From: Hansfordia pulvinata
Taxonomy: Eukaryota > Ascomycota > Sordariomycetes > Xylariales
Assembly: GCA_006538405.1 (NCBI GenBank)
Contig: BJKQ01000006.1
Span: forward strand, 2,131,001-2,195,000
Direction of reading: 5' to 3'
Length of the DNA stretch: 64,000 nucleotides
The translations under genes and the position numbers were made by a program. The notes under the pieces are model-generated. The model worked only from the letters and a program-made list of their open reading frames with translations. It was not told where the DNA came from and did not search any database. Position 1 is the stretch's first letter. Each line of letters starts with the position of its first letter. Positions 22,533 to 34,970 of this stretch are shown here, one piece after another.

Positions 22533-24146
22533 GGCTGCAACTCTTTTCATGCTCGACGGACGCACCACGAAGAAGCAAAGCGAGGAGAAAGAAATGCGTA
22601 CCTACGTACGTACGAGTAGTTGCCCCCGGCTTGGCGGGTGTATACTTGTACCGACCGCGCCTTCCTGTGGACTTGATCTCGAAATGTCATGTCATGTGCG
22701 GAACATTATGTATCATTGATGTGGTCATCGCTCGCATTGTTTCATAATCTGGTTAACTTATTTAGACCTGCGCCTGTGTACCTAGTTACCGGTGCGTACC
22801 GACAACTCATCACATATGCGCCATGTGGAATCTTGTCCCGTCGGCGCCCTACACATGCATGTAGGAACAGGCATGCCTTAACAATGTCAAGTATAGGTAT
22901 ACGCATCATCACGGCGCAACCTGACACTCGAACCGCTACCTCGGAGCACCAACCCTCGCCACACCAGACGCCTCGTCATCCCGCCCGTCCTCGTCAGACC
23001 AGAACAAGTCCCCTCGTAGGGCTACGGGCCGCCGCATCTACGAGTCCTCGCACAGCTGCCGGTACCCACGATTCGACCCGATGGCGCGCGCCGTGTCCGG
23101 TAGCGCCCGAGTGCGCCCCTCTCGACAGTACGAGTAATGAGATTGCCCGAGCGCAGGTGGGCTGGCGGCGGCCCGGCCCAAACCCCAGATCGATCCTCTC
23201 TGTCCCGTCCCTCGACCGACCGAACGCCAAACAGGACAAGACAGGGCTTCATCCACTGTTGATGGCCCGGCCCGTGGCGAGTCGCACGCCTGCGGCCCCC
23301 TGCTCGCCCGGCTTTCGAGCTACCTTTCTCGGCCGCCCCCTTGCCGCGGGTCATCGTCTTCTCTGCCGGTTATTCTCTCAACAGCCCACCACGGCCACTG
23401 ACCGGCGGCTGGGCGAGAGCATCCGCCGCTGTCTGGGGCCATAGTCCGCTGCCAACTCGCCGCCGCAGGACCGGGCACAGACCTCGCTCAGAGACCAGAC
23501 AATTGGTCTCGCCCGTCTGTCCCTCCTTCCCCAGGCCGATCCCGTACCCAGCCACATGGATCCCGCTCGCTCGCTGGCTCCCCGACGGCCTCATGGAGCC
23601 CCGTTCCTGGCACAAGTAGACACGGCTAGTCCGTAAGCCTGCACGCCTGGCCGTCGCCATGTGGAGTGGCCCAGTGCCGTGGGCCATACAGATTGCGTTT
23701 CCGGGTATTTGGCAACAAAGCATCCCGCTTGCCTCCAAGCTGCGCACGTTGTCCGCCCTTTCTAGCGTTCCGGAGAGAACCTTGGCAGCCTTCACCAAGG
23801 TGGGAACGAACGAGCCGTTGCCAGTCACTTCAAGACGCTCATTGCTCAGGCCTCTTGTCGCTATCGCGCTGGCGGCTGGTTTCGACCACCACGCGTGCCC
23901 TCCGAGGTCCACTGGGCGCCACGGGCCGGGCCTTGGCCGCGGTCAAGACCGCTCCTGGCCGTACGCGTAGGGGGGGGCGGCGACTGGCGCAGAGAGGGGC
24001 TGATACCTGGACTGCAACTCGAACTCGCCCGTGCCTCTTCCGCCACATCTTTGCCCTCTATACTGACAGGCTCAACTTCTCCCTGGCTCGCTCTCCGCCC
24101 ATGGTAGCCACGCAAGACATCGACTCTCGAAGCCACGGCATCGACC
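22533..24146. other. 1.6-kb region upstream of the esterase gene
   Basis: Divergent promoter space between the DUF2196 gene and the esterase. Octamers are at 22611 and 23129; an alternating CGTACGTACG stretch is near 22604-22613. No gene recognised. Confidence 0.5.
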
Positions 24147-25160
24147 ATGGCCAAAGACGACCGCCTGCCTCGCCCGCCATATGACCCGGAATTCGGACGC
24201 CAGGTCGCAGCCACCAAGCCCACCAGCGGCAGATATGAAATCCAGGCCATCCGGGACGAAGCCTTGAGCTGGATCCGACCGGAAATGAAGAGACTCTTCT
24301 CGAGCAGAGACGTCTCCATCCGAGATGTATCGTTCGCGGGGCCTCGCGGGGACTTGACCCTCGCCACGGTCCGGCCCAAAGAGGAGCCCCGCGCCCTTCG
24401 ACCATGCATCTTCTTCATCCACGGCGGTGCCATGATACGCTCAAATCGGTACGCCGGGCTTGCCAAAAGCATCGAATGGGCCACGGAGCACGACGCCATC
24501 ACTGTTTCTGTCGAATACGGCCTGGCGCCCGAAAACGTCGGCGTCGAGCCGGCACAGGATTGTTTCGAGGCTTTCCAGTGGGTCAAGCGCAACGCAGCCT
24601 CTTTGGGGATCGATCTGCCCCGGATGGTCGTATACGGCGCGTCGGCCGGAGGCGGCCTAGCAGCAGCAATGTGCTTGATGCTGCGGGACAGGGGCGAACT
24701 TGACCTTTGCGGTCTGTTCTTGGAGGCACCGATGCTGGACGACCGGTGCGAGACCATCTCCGCTCAACAGTACACCACGGGCCCAATGTTCAACTCGACC
24801 CTCAACCAATATGCCTGGAGGTGTCTGCTCGGCGCGCGGGCAGGCGGCGAGGACGTCCACCCGTACGAAGCGCCGTCCCGGGCTACGGACCTTTGCGGCT
24901 TTCCGCCCACCTATCTCGACTGCGCCACAGCCGATCCGTTCAGGGACGAGGTCGTCGCGTTCGCCTCCAAGCTCTGGGCGTCGGGCGTCGCGGCAGAACT
25001 GCACACGTGGCCGGGAGGCTTCCACGGCTTTGATGCAAGCGTCCCCAGTGCAAGGATATCGAAATTGGCTCTCGTGGTGCGGGCGAACTGGATAGGCCGG
25101 GTCCTCTCCGACGCGGCGTTCTTTCCCGATGGACCCAAAAAGCAACTTCCAGCCTCCTGA
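24147..25160 (+). CDS. Alpha/beta-hydrolase, hormone-sensitive-lipase-type esterase (337 aa)
   Basis: Single exon from ATG 24147 to TGA 25158-25160. The oxyanion-hole motif HGGA is at 92-95, the nucleophile elbow GASAGG at 164-169 (Ser166), the catalytic Asp in ATADPFRDE at about 263 and His in GFHGFD at about 293. This order defines family IV (HSL) carboxylesterases/lipases, also seen among fungal acetyl-hydrolases of secondary metabolism. Length is usual for the family. There is no signal peptide, so a cytosolic enzyme acting on short acyl esters is likely; the natural ester is unknown. A downstream ATG is less likely to be the start because residues 1-40 match the usual N-terminal cap helix length. 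No biosynthetic cluster surrounds it. Confidence 0.93.
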   Translation: MAKDDRLPRPPYDPEFGRQVAATKPTSGRYEIQAIRDEALSWIRPEMKRLFSSRDVSIRDVSFAGPRGDLTLATVRPKEEPRALRPCIFFIHGGAMIRSNRYAGLAKSIEWATEHDAITVSVEYGLAPENVGVEPAQDCFEAFQWVKRNAASLGIDLPRMVVYGASAGGGLAAAMCLMLRDRGELDLCGLFLEAPMLDDRCETISAQQYTTGPMFNSTLNQYAWRCLLGARAGGEDVHPYEAPSRATDLCGFPPTYLDCATADPFRDEVVAFASKLWASGVAAELHTWPGGFHGFDASVPSARISKLALVVRANWIGRVLSDAAFFPDGPKKQLPAS

Positions 25161-25655
25161 GCTCTGCGTAACCCGGGGTCGCCCACATCCCGATGCGGCG
25201 GCTCTGGTATTGTCAGGCACACGAGGCAGGGCTAAGAATCCCCTCGATCGAACTCGCAGCGACAATCTCCAGGATGCGTTCGGCTGACACGGTGACTTCA
25301 ACCGCGTCCCAGGCCGACTCGACACTGGATGCCACACGGGTGGGCCATCAAACAGCGCTCCGTTGTGGAAGCCGCTCGCTTCTGGTGGTCCTTGGCTCAG
25401 CCATTTCAAGAGTCGTGAGCTGTGCCCTCTCCTCAAATGTCAAATGATGGGATCCACGACCGTGCCTCCATTCTGGTATCTGCACTCCGCGATGAAGCAG
25501 TACGTGGCGGGGGTCAATGACAGTCCCATTGGCGCCTCAGGTCAGGCTTCCCACGCGTGCGAGGTCTAATGTGACTTTTGAGTCGCAGTAGATGCTCGAA
25601 CATGCGGACCAGGCATCTTTTTTTTTCTGCATCAGGAAGGCCAGAGACACACAAA

Positions 25656-25715
25656 TTTCGATTCGAGTCATTTCGATTCGAGTCATTTCGATTCGAGTCA
25701 TTTCGATTCTAGTCA
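25656..25715. repeat. Four-copy 15-bp tandem repeat (TTTCGATTCGAGTCA)
   Basis: Three identical units and a fourth with one substitution (C-T-A for C-G-A), directly adjacent. The unit contains the near-palindrome TCGATTCGA. It lies in an AT-richer, gene-free stretch. Confidence 0.9.
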
Positions 25716-27617
25716 TATTATGAGTAATGCATGAGTTTCAATACCGCGCCGCCGCCAGTTTCAGTATCTCGCCGTGGGCCTCGGCAATCCTCCAGCGAAT
25801 GTGAAGTCAGCATGACAGTACTCGCTGCACTCACTCGCTGCACTCCAAGAATCATGCAACGTTGTTAGAACGATTCAGTCAGAAGTCAGAGATGCAGTGC
25901 TTCTGTCACCAAGCTGTCGATGTAGCTCTCGAGCAAGACTCCCTCTGAAACTACCTCGTTTGTTAACAACTCTTGACTGCACTTATCGAGGAGCTATGTG
26001 AGCTCTGCACCCGGTGAACACCATAAACAGCCGGCCCTTCGTAGGGATCTTAGCAAGACAGTCTGGAAACTAGAGGGCTGGTCAAGTGCACCCTTCACTA
26101 ATTTCAGCGACCAGCCTCGTGAACTACGTGACTGGGCAGGCATTGTCAGCTACATTGCTTCTCGGGACTGCAGTCTACTCTGCTGAGCCCTTAAGATATA
26201 CTGACGGGCGTGGTAGCTCACAACTGGTTTGCTATCGTCTTGACTATGCAACTGGAGAAACGGCAGTGATCGTGGATCCCTCGGATGGCACGCAGGCTGG
26301 GATTGTCCCGAACCAAGTTTCTGAGGAGGATAGCATCTAAGAGCAGGAGTCATGAAGAGACAAGTGTGACGAGCACCATTTCGCAATCTATCATCACGCT
26401 GATTGCCGTAGATCTCAGTAAGCACAACTGGTTCCAGAGGGAGTGGGTAGGTAACATGATGAAAGCCGCACCGCCGTTTTTACTGCTCCGATGTACGCCT
26501 GGTGCCGGAGCCAAGACCAAGGGCGTGAAACAGGGAGGGGCAATGGACTCTCGGCATCTTGCTGGTTATCGGAAGCAAGCATGCAAGAGATACGCCGTAC
26601 AGCCCCCTCGAGGAGCTCTCGCGCATCCCACTTGAGCTTCTAAATACAATTTGTGCGGCCCTCGTACGCAGCAGCGCTCGGGCCAAAACACGTCATTAAA
26701 GGAACACAAGCTCACAGCTTAACTTGCGAGCAGCACTGGACATCAGATGTGCAAAGGCATGCGTGCCGTGAGAGATGCCAGCTGCGACGCGGACCCCCCG
26801 GGTTCCCGGAGCACGCATCTACGCCAGGAGATGGTGTCTTCCTTCAAGTCTGCGTAAGCGTGAAGAGAGGGAAGGGGGAGAATCAAGAAGAAGCAGAAAG
26901 GACACGAAGAGGGGGCTACAGGAGAGACGGACAGCAAGCCAACAGGCCAGCGCGCCGACATACCCGGACAGCACGCCGGGACGCGCACAGCTGCCAGGAG
27001 CGTCTCGTGCGCAACCCGGACGACGAAAAACCCGGCGATCATGGCGGGACGTAAACCCGTTCATGACAGCCAAGGCGCCCACGGGAAGCGAGAGAGACGC
27101 CGTGCCAGTGGCGCCTTTCTTCATCTGCCCGGGATTGGGACAAGACCGGATCGCCGCAGCCCATGTTAAGTTGTAGAGACGAGCGAATCGGGAGACGGGG
27201 TCTCGTCTGGGCAGACCACACCCGCACACAGGCGCGTGGTGCACACACGCTCTCTTTCGCCGGGTATTCAGCTTTCCACGGCTCACGGGGTCCGGGCAGG
27301 CGCAATCGTCGCCGTGTGACCCCTTTGACCAAAGGGAGGGAGGACACGGCCCCCGTATATCCCCTTGGAAAGGAACTCGCCGCGGTGAGCCCGGATCCAG
27401 CGGTTGAGGCGCGAAGGGGAGGGGGGGGGGGGGGGGAACCCTCCGAAGCCGAGGGAGAGAAGGGATGGCGGCGACCAACAACCACGAATGTGCAGAACTA
27501 CACATGGGCGGTGTGAAGAGGAGGAGAACGCGGGGGCCCCTCAGAGTTGTGGAAAGCGGGAAATGCCTGTATGGGCATGACTGCCGCTTATCGCTTCGTT
27601 GTTTGGCGCTCCGTGCA

Positions 27618-27620
<3 letters not shown>

Positions 27621-27653
<33 letters not shown>

Positions 27654-27677
27654 TCTCTCTCTCTCTCTCTCTCTCTC
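27621..27677. repeat. Compound (GT)n(CT)n microsatellite
   Basis: About 16 GT units followed by about 13 CT units. Purine/pyrimidine alternation then a polypyrimidine tract. Useful only as a length-polymorphic marker. Confidence 0.9.
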
Positions 27678-30600
27678 ACTCACACTCTCTCGACTATCTC
27701 TGTCTTTCTCTTTCCAGTCGGGGGGGTCTCAGACCTGCGCTTCCCTCTTGCGGGCGACAAAGTCCGGGGTGCATGAGGACGGCGCGAGATTTATCTGCTG
27801 TGGCTTGCGCCTTTCCCTGCGGCCTAGCAACCTTTGTTTCAAAGACCTCCTTCCTCCCCCCCCTCTCTCTGTCTCTGTCTCTGTCCTCTGTCTGTGTCTC
27901 TGCCCATGTCTCTGTTTCAATCTCCTGTCCTGCGTGTGCCGCTTGACCCGTGCTACCGATTGCGTGCGGTGTGCTCGGTCTCTCAAACAGCCTTGTCTGA
28001 GAGAGGGCAACGCCCGGATAGGGCGTTCTCGCCAAGCCGAGCTTTTCTCTCCCTCGCGATCGGATCGATGGGATTTCATGTTTTCACCCTTTTCGACTCG
28101 GGCTTTGGGTGCGAGATTGGGGCGAGAGGGAGGAGGGCGTTGAAGAGAGGGGTGTCTCCGGCTCTCTGACGTCGTTTTGGGCCGCCCTCTCGGCGCCGGG
28201 TCTGGGTCAGTGTCAGAAAGGGGGGGAGGGGGATGGGGATGGGGATTGCACACATTGGCTTGCCGACCTTAGTATTTGCGCACCCGAAGCGCATGTCTGC
28301 CCAAAAGCGCATGTCTGACGGGCAGAGCGGAGATGCGCGATTCAAGGTCTTCGGAAAGCGACAACTGCATGCCAGAGGAGTCGAATGCCCATGGTGCACC
28401 TGCGCAGTCTTGCTCCCCAGTGTCTGTGTGTGTCGCTGTTGCAAACCTGCGCTGGGGACCGAAGACACTGTATGCGCCCGGCGCAAACACTGTAGCGACA
28501 GCGTGGGCTGCCCTCTGGTGGGATGTACCCATGTTCGGGGTGGGCTCATGTAACGGCCGAGCTGTACCTGGTCGGGGTACATGGATGTCCTCCGGCTCCA
28601 GGTCCCCCCCTCCAACGTTGATGACCAACAAAGGTTGACAGGCCACCACATGCAGGTCAATTGAGTATTTGAGGCAATCGGCTATTCGCATAAGTGCATA
28701 CCTTTTCACTGGCGGGGTTTGCGGCATCGAGTCCCTAAACTTTGAAGCAGGGGGACATCTGACGGATCGAAGTGACATTTGATCCCCTGGAAGATGTCTG
28801 ATGTCCAGGCTTAAGGTGCTCGTACCTCGCCCCTACCTGGTAAATACATCAAATATACTACGCTTGACAAGCAGGACGGATACGTGTATCGATATGGACG
28901 CACACACACAAGCCCAGTCGAGTCGCATCGCATCACCAACCTGGAGCCATCCCCGTCCAGTACGCGTATGTCACTCACCCTTACGAGTACAAGTACCTGT
29001 ATCAGATCCAACCATGCGCGCGCACGGGGAGCAGCAGCGGCAGAATCGCATGCATGCGCCCCATGCATCCATCCCATGCCTGCATGCATGCATACATACA
29101 TGCACGCTGCAACAACTACCGCTCGCGCGCGCGCAAAGTCTCTTCAAGAGCCACACATCACTTGACATGCACGCAAGCCCGCCATGTGTCTTCCCCGCTT
29201 CGTCGTTGGCGGCGGCGACAAGAAAAGGAAGGAAAAAAAAAGCCCGCAGCAGAAAGCAGCTAATGCAGGCAGAGAGACACGAACAAGCGAGAGCGACCGA
29301 CAGCCCCCCTCCTCCTCTCCCGTTATCGGCAGTCCTCGCGAGAACGGTGCGGTGCGGGGGGGGGAGGGGAAAGGTCAAAAGGGCGGTCAGAGCAGAATCG
29401 CATGGGCGCGATGATGCGCAAACGCCGCCTGACACTGACACAGACAGACAAAGCAGACAAAGACCATTGAGCAGATGTCGGCCTGGCAGGATCAGGGCAG
29501 AAAGTGCAGCAGGATCGCCCCTCGTCCGTCCCCCTTTCTCTTTTCGGCGCGAAGGAGCCGGCCGGGAGCCTGTCAAATGCAACTGCAAAGAAAGAATTGA
29601 AAAGTCGTGCAGGCTTATTATTACCTGACCCGACCTGACCTGACCTGAGCTTACTCCCCAGATACACGTTGCTATTTTGTGTGCGCCCGCGTCCGCAGGA
29701 TTCCAGCACGTGCTATATTCGGAGGGATTTCCTTCTATCTTTGGGGGCCGGGTGGGGTCTCCCGCTCGGCACATGCAGCAGCTTTACTCCAGTCGTGCAC
29801 GAGGGTCCTCGTACTACTCCGTAAAACCGTAAGAAAAGGCCGAGGACAGCTAACTATGGATGTCACAGGTAAGAATAGCAATCGGCCGGTCGTCGAAGGA
29901 TCGACCCTTGCAGCACGTCTGCGAGCAATACCCGAACTCGCCGACTCCTTGGAAGCTTGCTGGCTGCTGCTACCTCTCTTACCTAAGGTTAGGTAGTCCA
30001 GCCGTCGCAATGGAGGGGATGGACGGCGCAGGAGCAGATAGCAGCAGCACCAGCAGCACCAGCAAGCTACGTGCGTCCGTCTTCGCAGCCAGGCAGGCAG
30101 CCCACAGGACAGACCCAGGTGAGAGGCACCTGAGCACCTGAACAAGCTGCATTACCCACCAGCTGCTGCTGAGCTGACAAGTCATGCTTCTATTCATGGG
30201 CCAGCCCCTCTCTTTTCTCTTCATCCCTCCCCAACAGAAACGACAGAGGAAGAAGGACAAAAAAAAAAGGACAAGCCATGGCATCTTCCCACCGTCGCCA
30301 GGCCGACCAAATACCTTGCCTGCAGCGCGCGTGCACGCGCGTGCGAAATCCGATGCGAAATGCGACGGGCTGGGAACACGAGGTCCCCGGCCACGAGGCT
30401 TTCTCTCCTTTCTGCAGCGGGAGAGCAGGCTCTTGGAAGGGGGGGGATATCGAGATGGCGGCGCAAAGAGAGTGGCGCGCCAGCAATCATGTGAACGAGG
30501 ATGACGACGGTGGCCGAACGCGCGCGTCCTCTGATTGGCCGGCGCGGCCCCATCCAATTAAACGCGTCAGTCGGAGCTTGACGCGTCTCGCAGCGCGTCC

Positions 30601-33600
30601 CGGACGCGTTCGGGAGCGGCGAGCTGGCAAAGTGGGAAGGGACGCTTGGGCCGCACACGGGGCCAGTCCCCACCTCCACCTCTCTCTTTTTCCCTCTCTC
30701 TCACCGCTGACCGCCGCCCACGTATCGTATCGCCGCCGTTGCCGCCCGCCACCGCCACCGCCCGCGTGCCAATCGCCGCCCGTTTGGCAACATCAAAGTG
30801 GCAGTTCTCCGGGCAGCGTGGGCGGTCGGGCTGTACCCGGGGTCTCATCGTCGTCTGCTCGTGGGTGCTCCACACACGCTCATCTATATGATTGTCGTGA
30901 AGTGCTTGCCCGCACACCCGGGCCGCCATGCAAAGGGCCAGCAGTGCGAGTGCCTTGTATCTGGCCGGTCTCGTCGCCGAAGCCAATCGCTGCCCGACGA
31001 CGACTGCGCAGTCGGAGTGCATGCCGTTCCGCCAACAGTTCTTACGTAGGGGCTGGCTGGCTGTTTAATGACTCGCATCAACCCGCCCGCGCCTTGCTTG
31101 CTGCATTGATTGATTGCATGATCATCTTAACGGCCGCGCAGCAGAAAAGCGGCCACAGCTCCGTCCGGGCCCGCGGCCCCGTCGGCCTGCTGGCTGCGTG
31201 TCTGTGATGCAATGAGTACGCTGTAGATTGCGCCTGGCCCGCGGATTCAATGGTGCCTCGGCTGCGATGGAGACGGTCTGCAGCTCTGCTGAGACTTCCT
31301 CCCAGACATTGGCGCCAGTCTGCCCTTTGTTAGTGTGAGCGCGCCCTGCGTTGGCTGCCCCTGGGAATCTGCAGTGGCCGCCTGGTTGCAGAAAAAAAAG
31401 GAAGGGATGCACGACAGGCCAGAGCTCGTGGCGCCAGGCACTCGCTCGTCAAGGACGAGAGGGGGAGACAAGAGAGGCCGCGCAGGGACGGGGGAGAGCA
31501 GCCCGAGGCGCAGCGCGGCTTTGCGACAAGCATCATGGCGAATCGACAGAAGCCCTGCATGCCCCATCCATCTCGCCGAGCGGAGGGGCACGGAGCGGAG
31601 GCGCCGTGGCTGTCGCAGGTACAATCCATGGAGGGGCATCGCGATCGGTTGCCCGGTAAGCTTGAATCGTGGAAAACATCCAGAGATCTGGCATCGTCGC
31701 GCGCAGCGCGGTGCGCAATGCGATGCGCCGCCAGCGGATGACGACATGCGTAGATTGGAAATAGACTAGCAGGCCGGCAACCCCTGGAACACCCCCCCGA
31801 GGCGCCCGTACCTGAAGATCGGGGAGTCAGGCCAGGGACGGACGTGAAGGATCTCTCGGCCTGGTGGGATGGCCTCAGCGTGGGCTAAGCTTAGGGTTGC
31901 CGGCGCGCGGGAGAGCTAGATCCTGGGCTCTGGGGTCGTCATCCATCGGAGCACGACCTGTCCTGCAGCCCCAGCGCCCGTCCCGTCCTGCCCTGTGTCG
32001 CTTGGACCGGAGACGACGAGAGAGAGCCAGAGACGAGGGAGAGCCGCCACTGACAGTCGGCCGGCCGGCCTAGAGGAGGGGAGATTTCCTGGTGCTCGCA
32101 TCGCGACCCATGCGAAATCCTACACTTGCACGCCTGACTGACTATGACTCGGTCGCTGATGGAACCTCAAGTTAGACCCCAGCTGCGTCCATCTACCCTA
32201 CCCTCCCTGCAGGCGACTAGGGACCATTAGCAACCATCGTCGAGGGAGCCGGCGAGATTTGCCCACGCAAGAGGGCCGACGACGCGGGTTGCGATGAGAG
32301 GGGCCATTTCCCCCCTTCTCCCCCTCCAGGAACAATAGAGCCGCAAGGAGAGGCCGCGAAGAGGTTCTAGCAGGCCAACTAGGACTCTGTGATCAGGGCT
32401 GCGGCGGGCCTGTAGGTGATGCAAAGGGGAAGACTAGCAGGTCCAGGGCGGATAGTGGGAGAAGGGGAACCTGCTAAGGGCCGAGTGTCTTATGGTGTCA
32501 GCTGGGCGGTTGACGGGAACCCATCGTGGCCGCGAGAGAGCTGTCTCACTCGCGGCGGCTGATCCAGGAGGTCTCTGTGTCTCTGGTGATGACATCCCTC
32601 CGTCTCATGTGCCTCGTGGAAAGTGGACTGCCCCGGCCCGGCTTCTCGCTCTCGCTCCCGTACTACTCGACGACGGGGGACAGCAGTGTCGGGTTGGGGT
32701 CTCTGCAACTTGGGCTTGCTGCTTGTGTGCGTGGTGAGTTGTGTCTGCTGCAAGACAGTCGTTACCTAGCCATGCCTGCCCGCGAGCAATCAGGTTGGAA
32801 CTGTACCTGACCTCCACTGACCTGGCACGCCTGGATACTGCGGTCCAGGTGGACGCAAGCAGCGCCTGATGCCGCAAACGGAGCGAACCGGGGTTCTGGG
32901 CGAGATCCATGGGCGGGCTCGCCGTTCGCGCATCGGCGGGACAGAGGGGCGGCCACTCTCTCTCTGGGGGGGGGGGGGGGGGAATGTCGCAGCCTGAAGG
33001 AGGTCACTCGTACGCGTATGCGCGGGCGGCCCACTGCGGCCAAAGGGGTTTAGAGCCCATATGTACGCACTTACGGCGCAACCACTCACCTCTGCAACTG
33101 GTCGCAGTCGCAACCGTCGACGCGGGCGACGCTCGCTGCCCATCCGTGCGTGGGTGCTGCAATGGATGTCTGTCTCTGATGAGTAGGTACCTAACCTAAG
33201 GTACCTGTAGTAGCACCTATGTAAAAGAGAGTCATCGGTTCAGTCGACCCCCATCTCAGATTCTTTACCTGGATTCGGAGTGTTTTCTGGGGTTCTGGGC
33301 GGGCCTGGTCCAACCGGCAATCTCTTGCGCGCTCATCTGCGCATCTCAAGGGACGGCCTGGGAACACTGGGCGAGACGGGTGGGCAGCAGCGACACACCG
33401 CAGGGCTGTCGACCGTCGGAGATCAGCGCTCACCACCTGCGTGCGTGCGGGCTGCTCGGCGGGCTTGAGGCTGCTGCCATCTTGGAACCTGGAAAGTCGG
33501 GGGTACAGAGGTACTCCACGAGCCGCCGCGGGTGTGGGTGGGCCGCGTTCGTCTCCAGGGAAGAGGGTCGCAGCAACGCGCAAAGTCGTACCCGTACCTT

Positions 33601-34199
33601 CTCACGCCGCGGCCACAACGCACACGCGCAAGTATCGCTACGCAGCCCGCTAGACCCGAAGCCTCTAGCGGGCGGGCCCCACAGGTTGGGGCCTAGTTGG
33701 GCGCGGTGGGGCAGCCCGGGTGCTGGTGGGTGGCAGGCTCTTATTAGGCGCATTAATTCCTGCCACCGCTAGGCGCCTCTCCCGCCTCTCTCTCAGTGTC
33801 CCCCCATCGCTCGCTCGCCCGCTCGCACGCCCGCCCGCCTGGTCGCCTCCATCCGACTCGTATATCACCCGCGCCCTCTCTTGCGCGCGCCCTCTTGTCG
33901 CATCCCACTACCACCTCTCTCACACCACACCACCTGCTTGAACCTGCTTCTTTGCACACACACACCTTCGACTCTTTGATTCTTGTCCAGTCACAAGCAG
34001 CACGCACACAGAACACACTCCTCATCGGCACCATCGTCTCTGACATTTGTCCTCGGCGCATCGCAAACCGCACTTCCCGTCGCAGCCGCATCGCATCCCG
34101 TCGCATCTCGTCGCATCGCACCGCAACCCGACGCAACACGCCTCGCGCACCGCAACACCGCACCGCACAACCAACACAGCCTCCTCGAGTCTGCCCACC

Positions 34200-34970
34200 A
34201 TGCTGATGCCCTCGGCACTCCCCTGCGAGGCGTCGCGCCCGTCTGCGCCTCGTCTCCAGATCCAGACCTCCCTCTTCGCCTCGCCGCCTGCCAGCCCCCC
34301 CTCCAGCGCCCAGGCCGCCATCGGCAACCTCTTCAGCTCCTGCCGTGCTCTGCAGGCCATGCTCTCCTCGCCCGCCACCGTCAACTCCGCCGACAGCTCC
34401 AAGCTGCCCACCCCTCCTCTCCCCCACGCCACCCTTCCCAGCTCTGCCATGAAGCTTCACCTGCGCTCCGCCCAGCCGCCCTCTCCCGAAGAAGTCCAGG
34501 CGCGCCGGAGATCTCTGAAGCGCATGCCGCCTTCCCCTCCGCGCGGCAAGAACAAGCGCTGCCGCTCCAGCGACTCGGAAGACGAAAGCTCCGACGCACA
34601 GCCCTCCACGCCCAAGCGCACCCGCGTCGCGCCGCCTGTCCTGCCTCTTGGCCTCGACCGCTCCGACTTCCACAACCTGTACCAAGACGCCAGCGACGAC
34701 GAGTCGGCGTCGCAAGGCACCGACGTCGAGTCCGAGGCGGACGGCGAGCAATGGAGCAGAGAGGACGACCAGGTACTAGTCGAGCTGATCCTAGAGAGGC
34801 TCCGCTTGTCCAAAGAGGACTGGGATCAGATCGGGACGAGCCTCAACAACCTGTCGGGAGGCCGGAAAGACCGCAGCAGCTGCGGCCGCCGGTGGAAGAG
34901 CCTCATGGCCGAAGGCAACGTCGGTCTCCGGACGACGCGGAGGCGGACCGAAATCCAATCACCATGGTGA
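34200..34970 (+). CDS. Small Myb/SANT-domain nuclear protein (256 aa)
   Basis: Single exon from ATG 34200 to TGA 34968-34970. Residues 1-180 are disordered, Ser/Pro-rich, with basic patches (GKNKRCRSS, TPKRTR) that could serve as nuclear localisation signals and an acidic stretch (DASDDESASQGTDVESEADGE). The C-terminal 75 residues form a Myb/SANT-like helix set: EQWSREDDQVLVELI, SKEDWDQIGTSL and CGRRWKSLM, with the spaced Trp residues of the family (W185, W208, W232). One repeat only, so it is more likely a chromatin or DNA-binding accessory protein than a classical R2R3 activator. The upstream CT/CA-rich leader supports the start. An earlier in-frame start is not available as ATG; the second Met at codon 3 is an alternative. 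Confidence 0.75.
   Translation: MLMPSALPCEASRPSAPRLQIQTSLFASPPASPPSSAQAAIGNLFSSCRALQAMLSSPATVNSADSSKLPTPPLPHATLPSSAMKLHLRSAQPPSPEEVQARRRSLKRMPPSPPRGKNKRCRSSDSEDESSDAQPSTPKRTRVAPPVLPLGLDRSDFHNLYQDASDDESASQGTDVESEADGEQWSREDDQVLVELILERLRLSKEDWDQIGTSLNNLSGGRKDRSSCGRRWKSLMAEGNVGLRTTRRRTEIQSPW

Larger units (their letters stand above)
25161..34199. other. 9-kb gene-poor region rich in simple repeats
   Basis: I found no coding region with a recognisable domain or the GC3 bias of the other genes. It contains a 15-bp tandem repeat (25656-25715), an AT-richer block (about 25600-26450), a G16 run (27421-27436), (GT)n/(CT)n (27621-27677), CTGTCT repeats (about 27865-27925), a run of ACCTG pentamers (29624-29648), a G17 run (32966-32982), TACCTAAGGTA-type words near 29980 and 33186, and the octamer at 28982. 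The last 250 bp are a CT/CA-rich leader of the Myb gene with GTCGCATC repeats. It could hold non-coding RNA genes or decayed elements, but none can be named. Confidence 0.5.

Noticed and set aside
33753..34751. 332-codon minus-strand frame over the Myb gene
   Set aside because: Arg/Gly/Ala-rich shadow; the plus frame has a proper start, leader and SANT motif.
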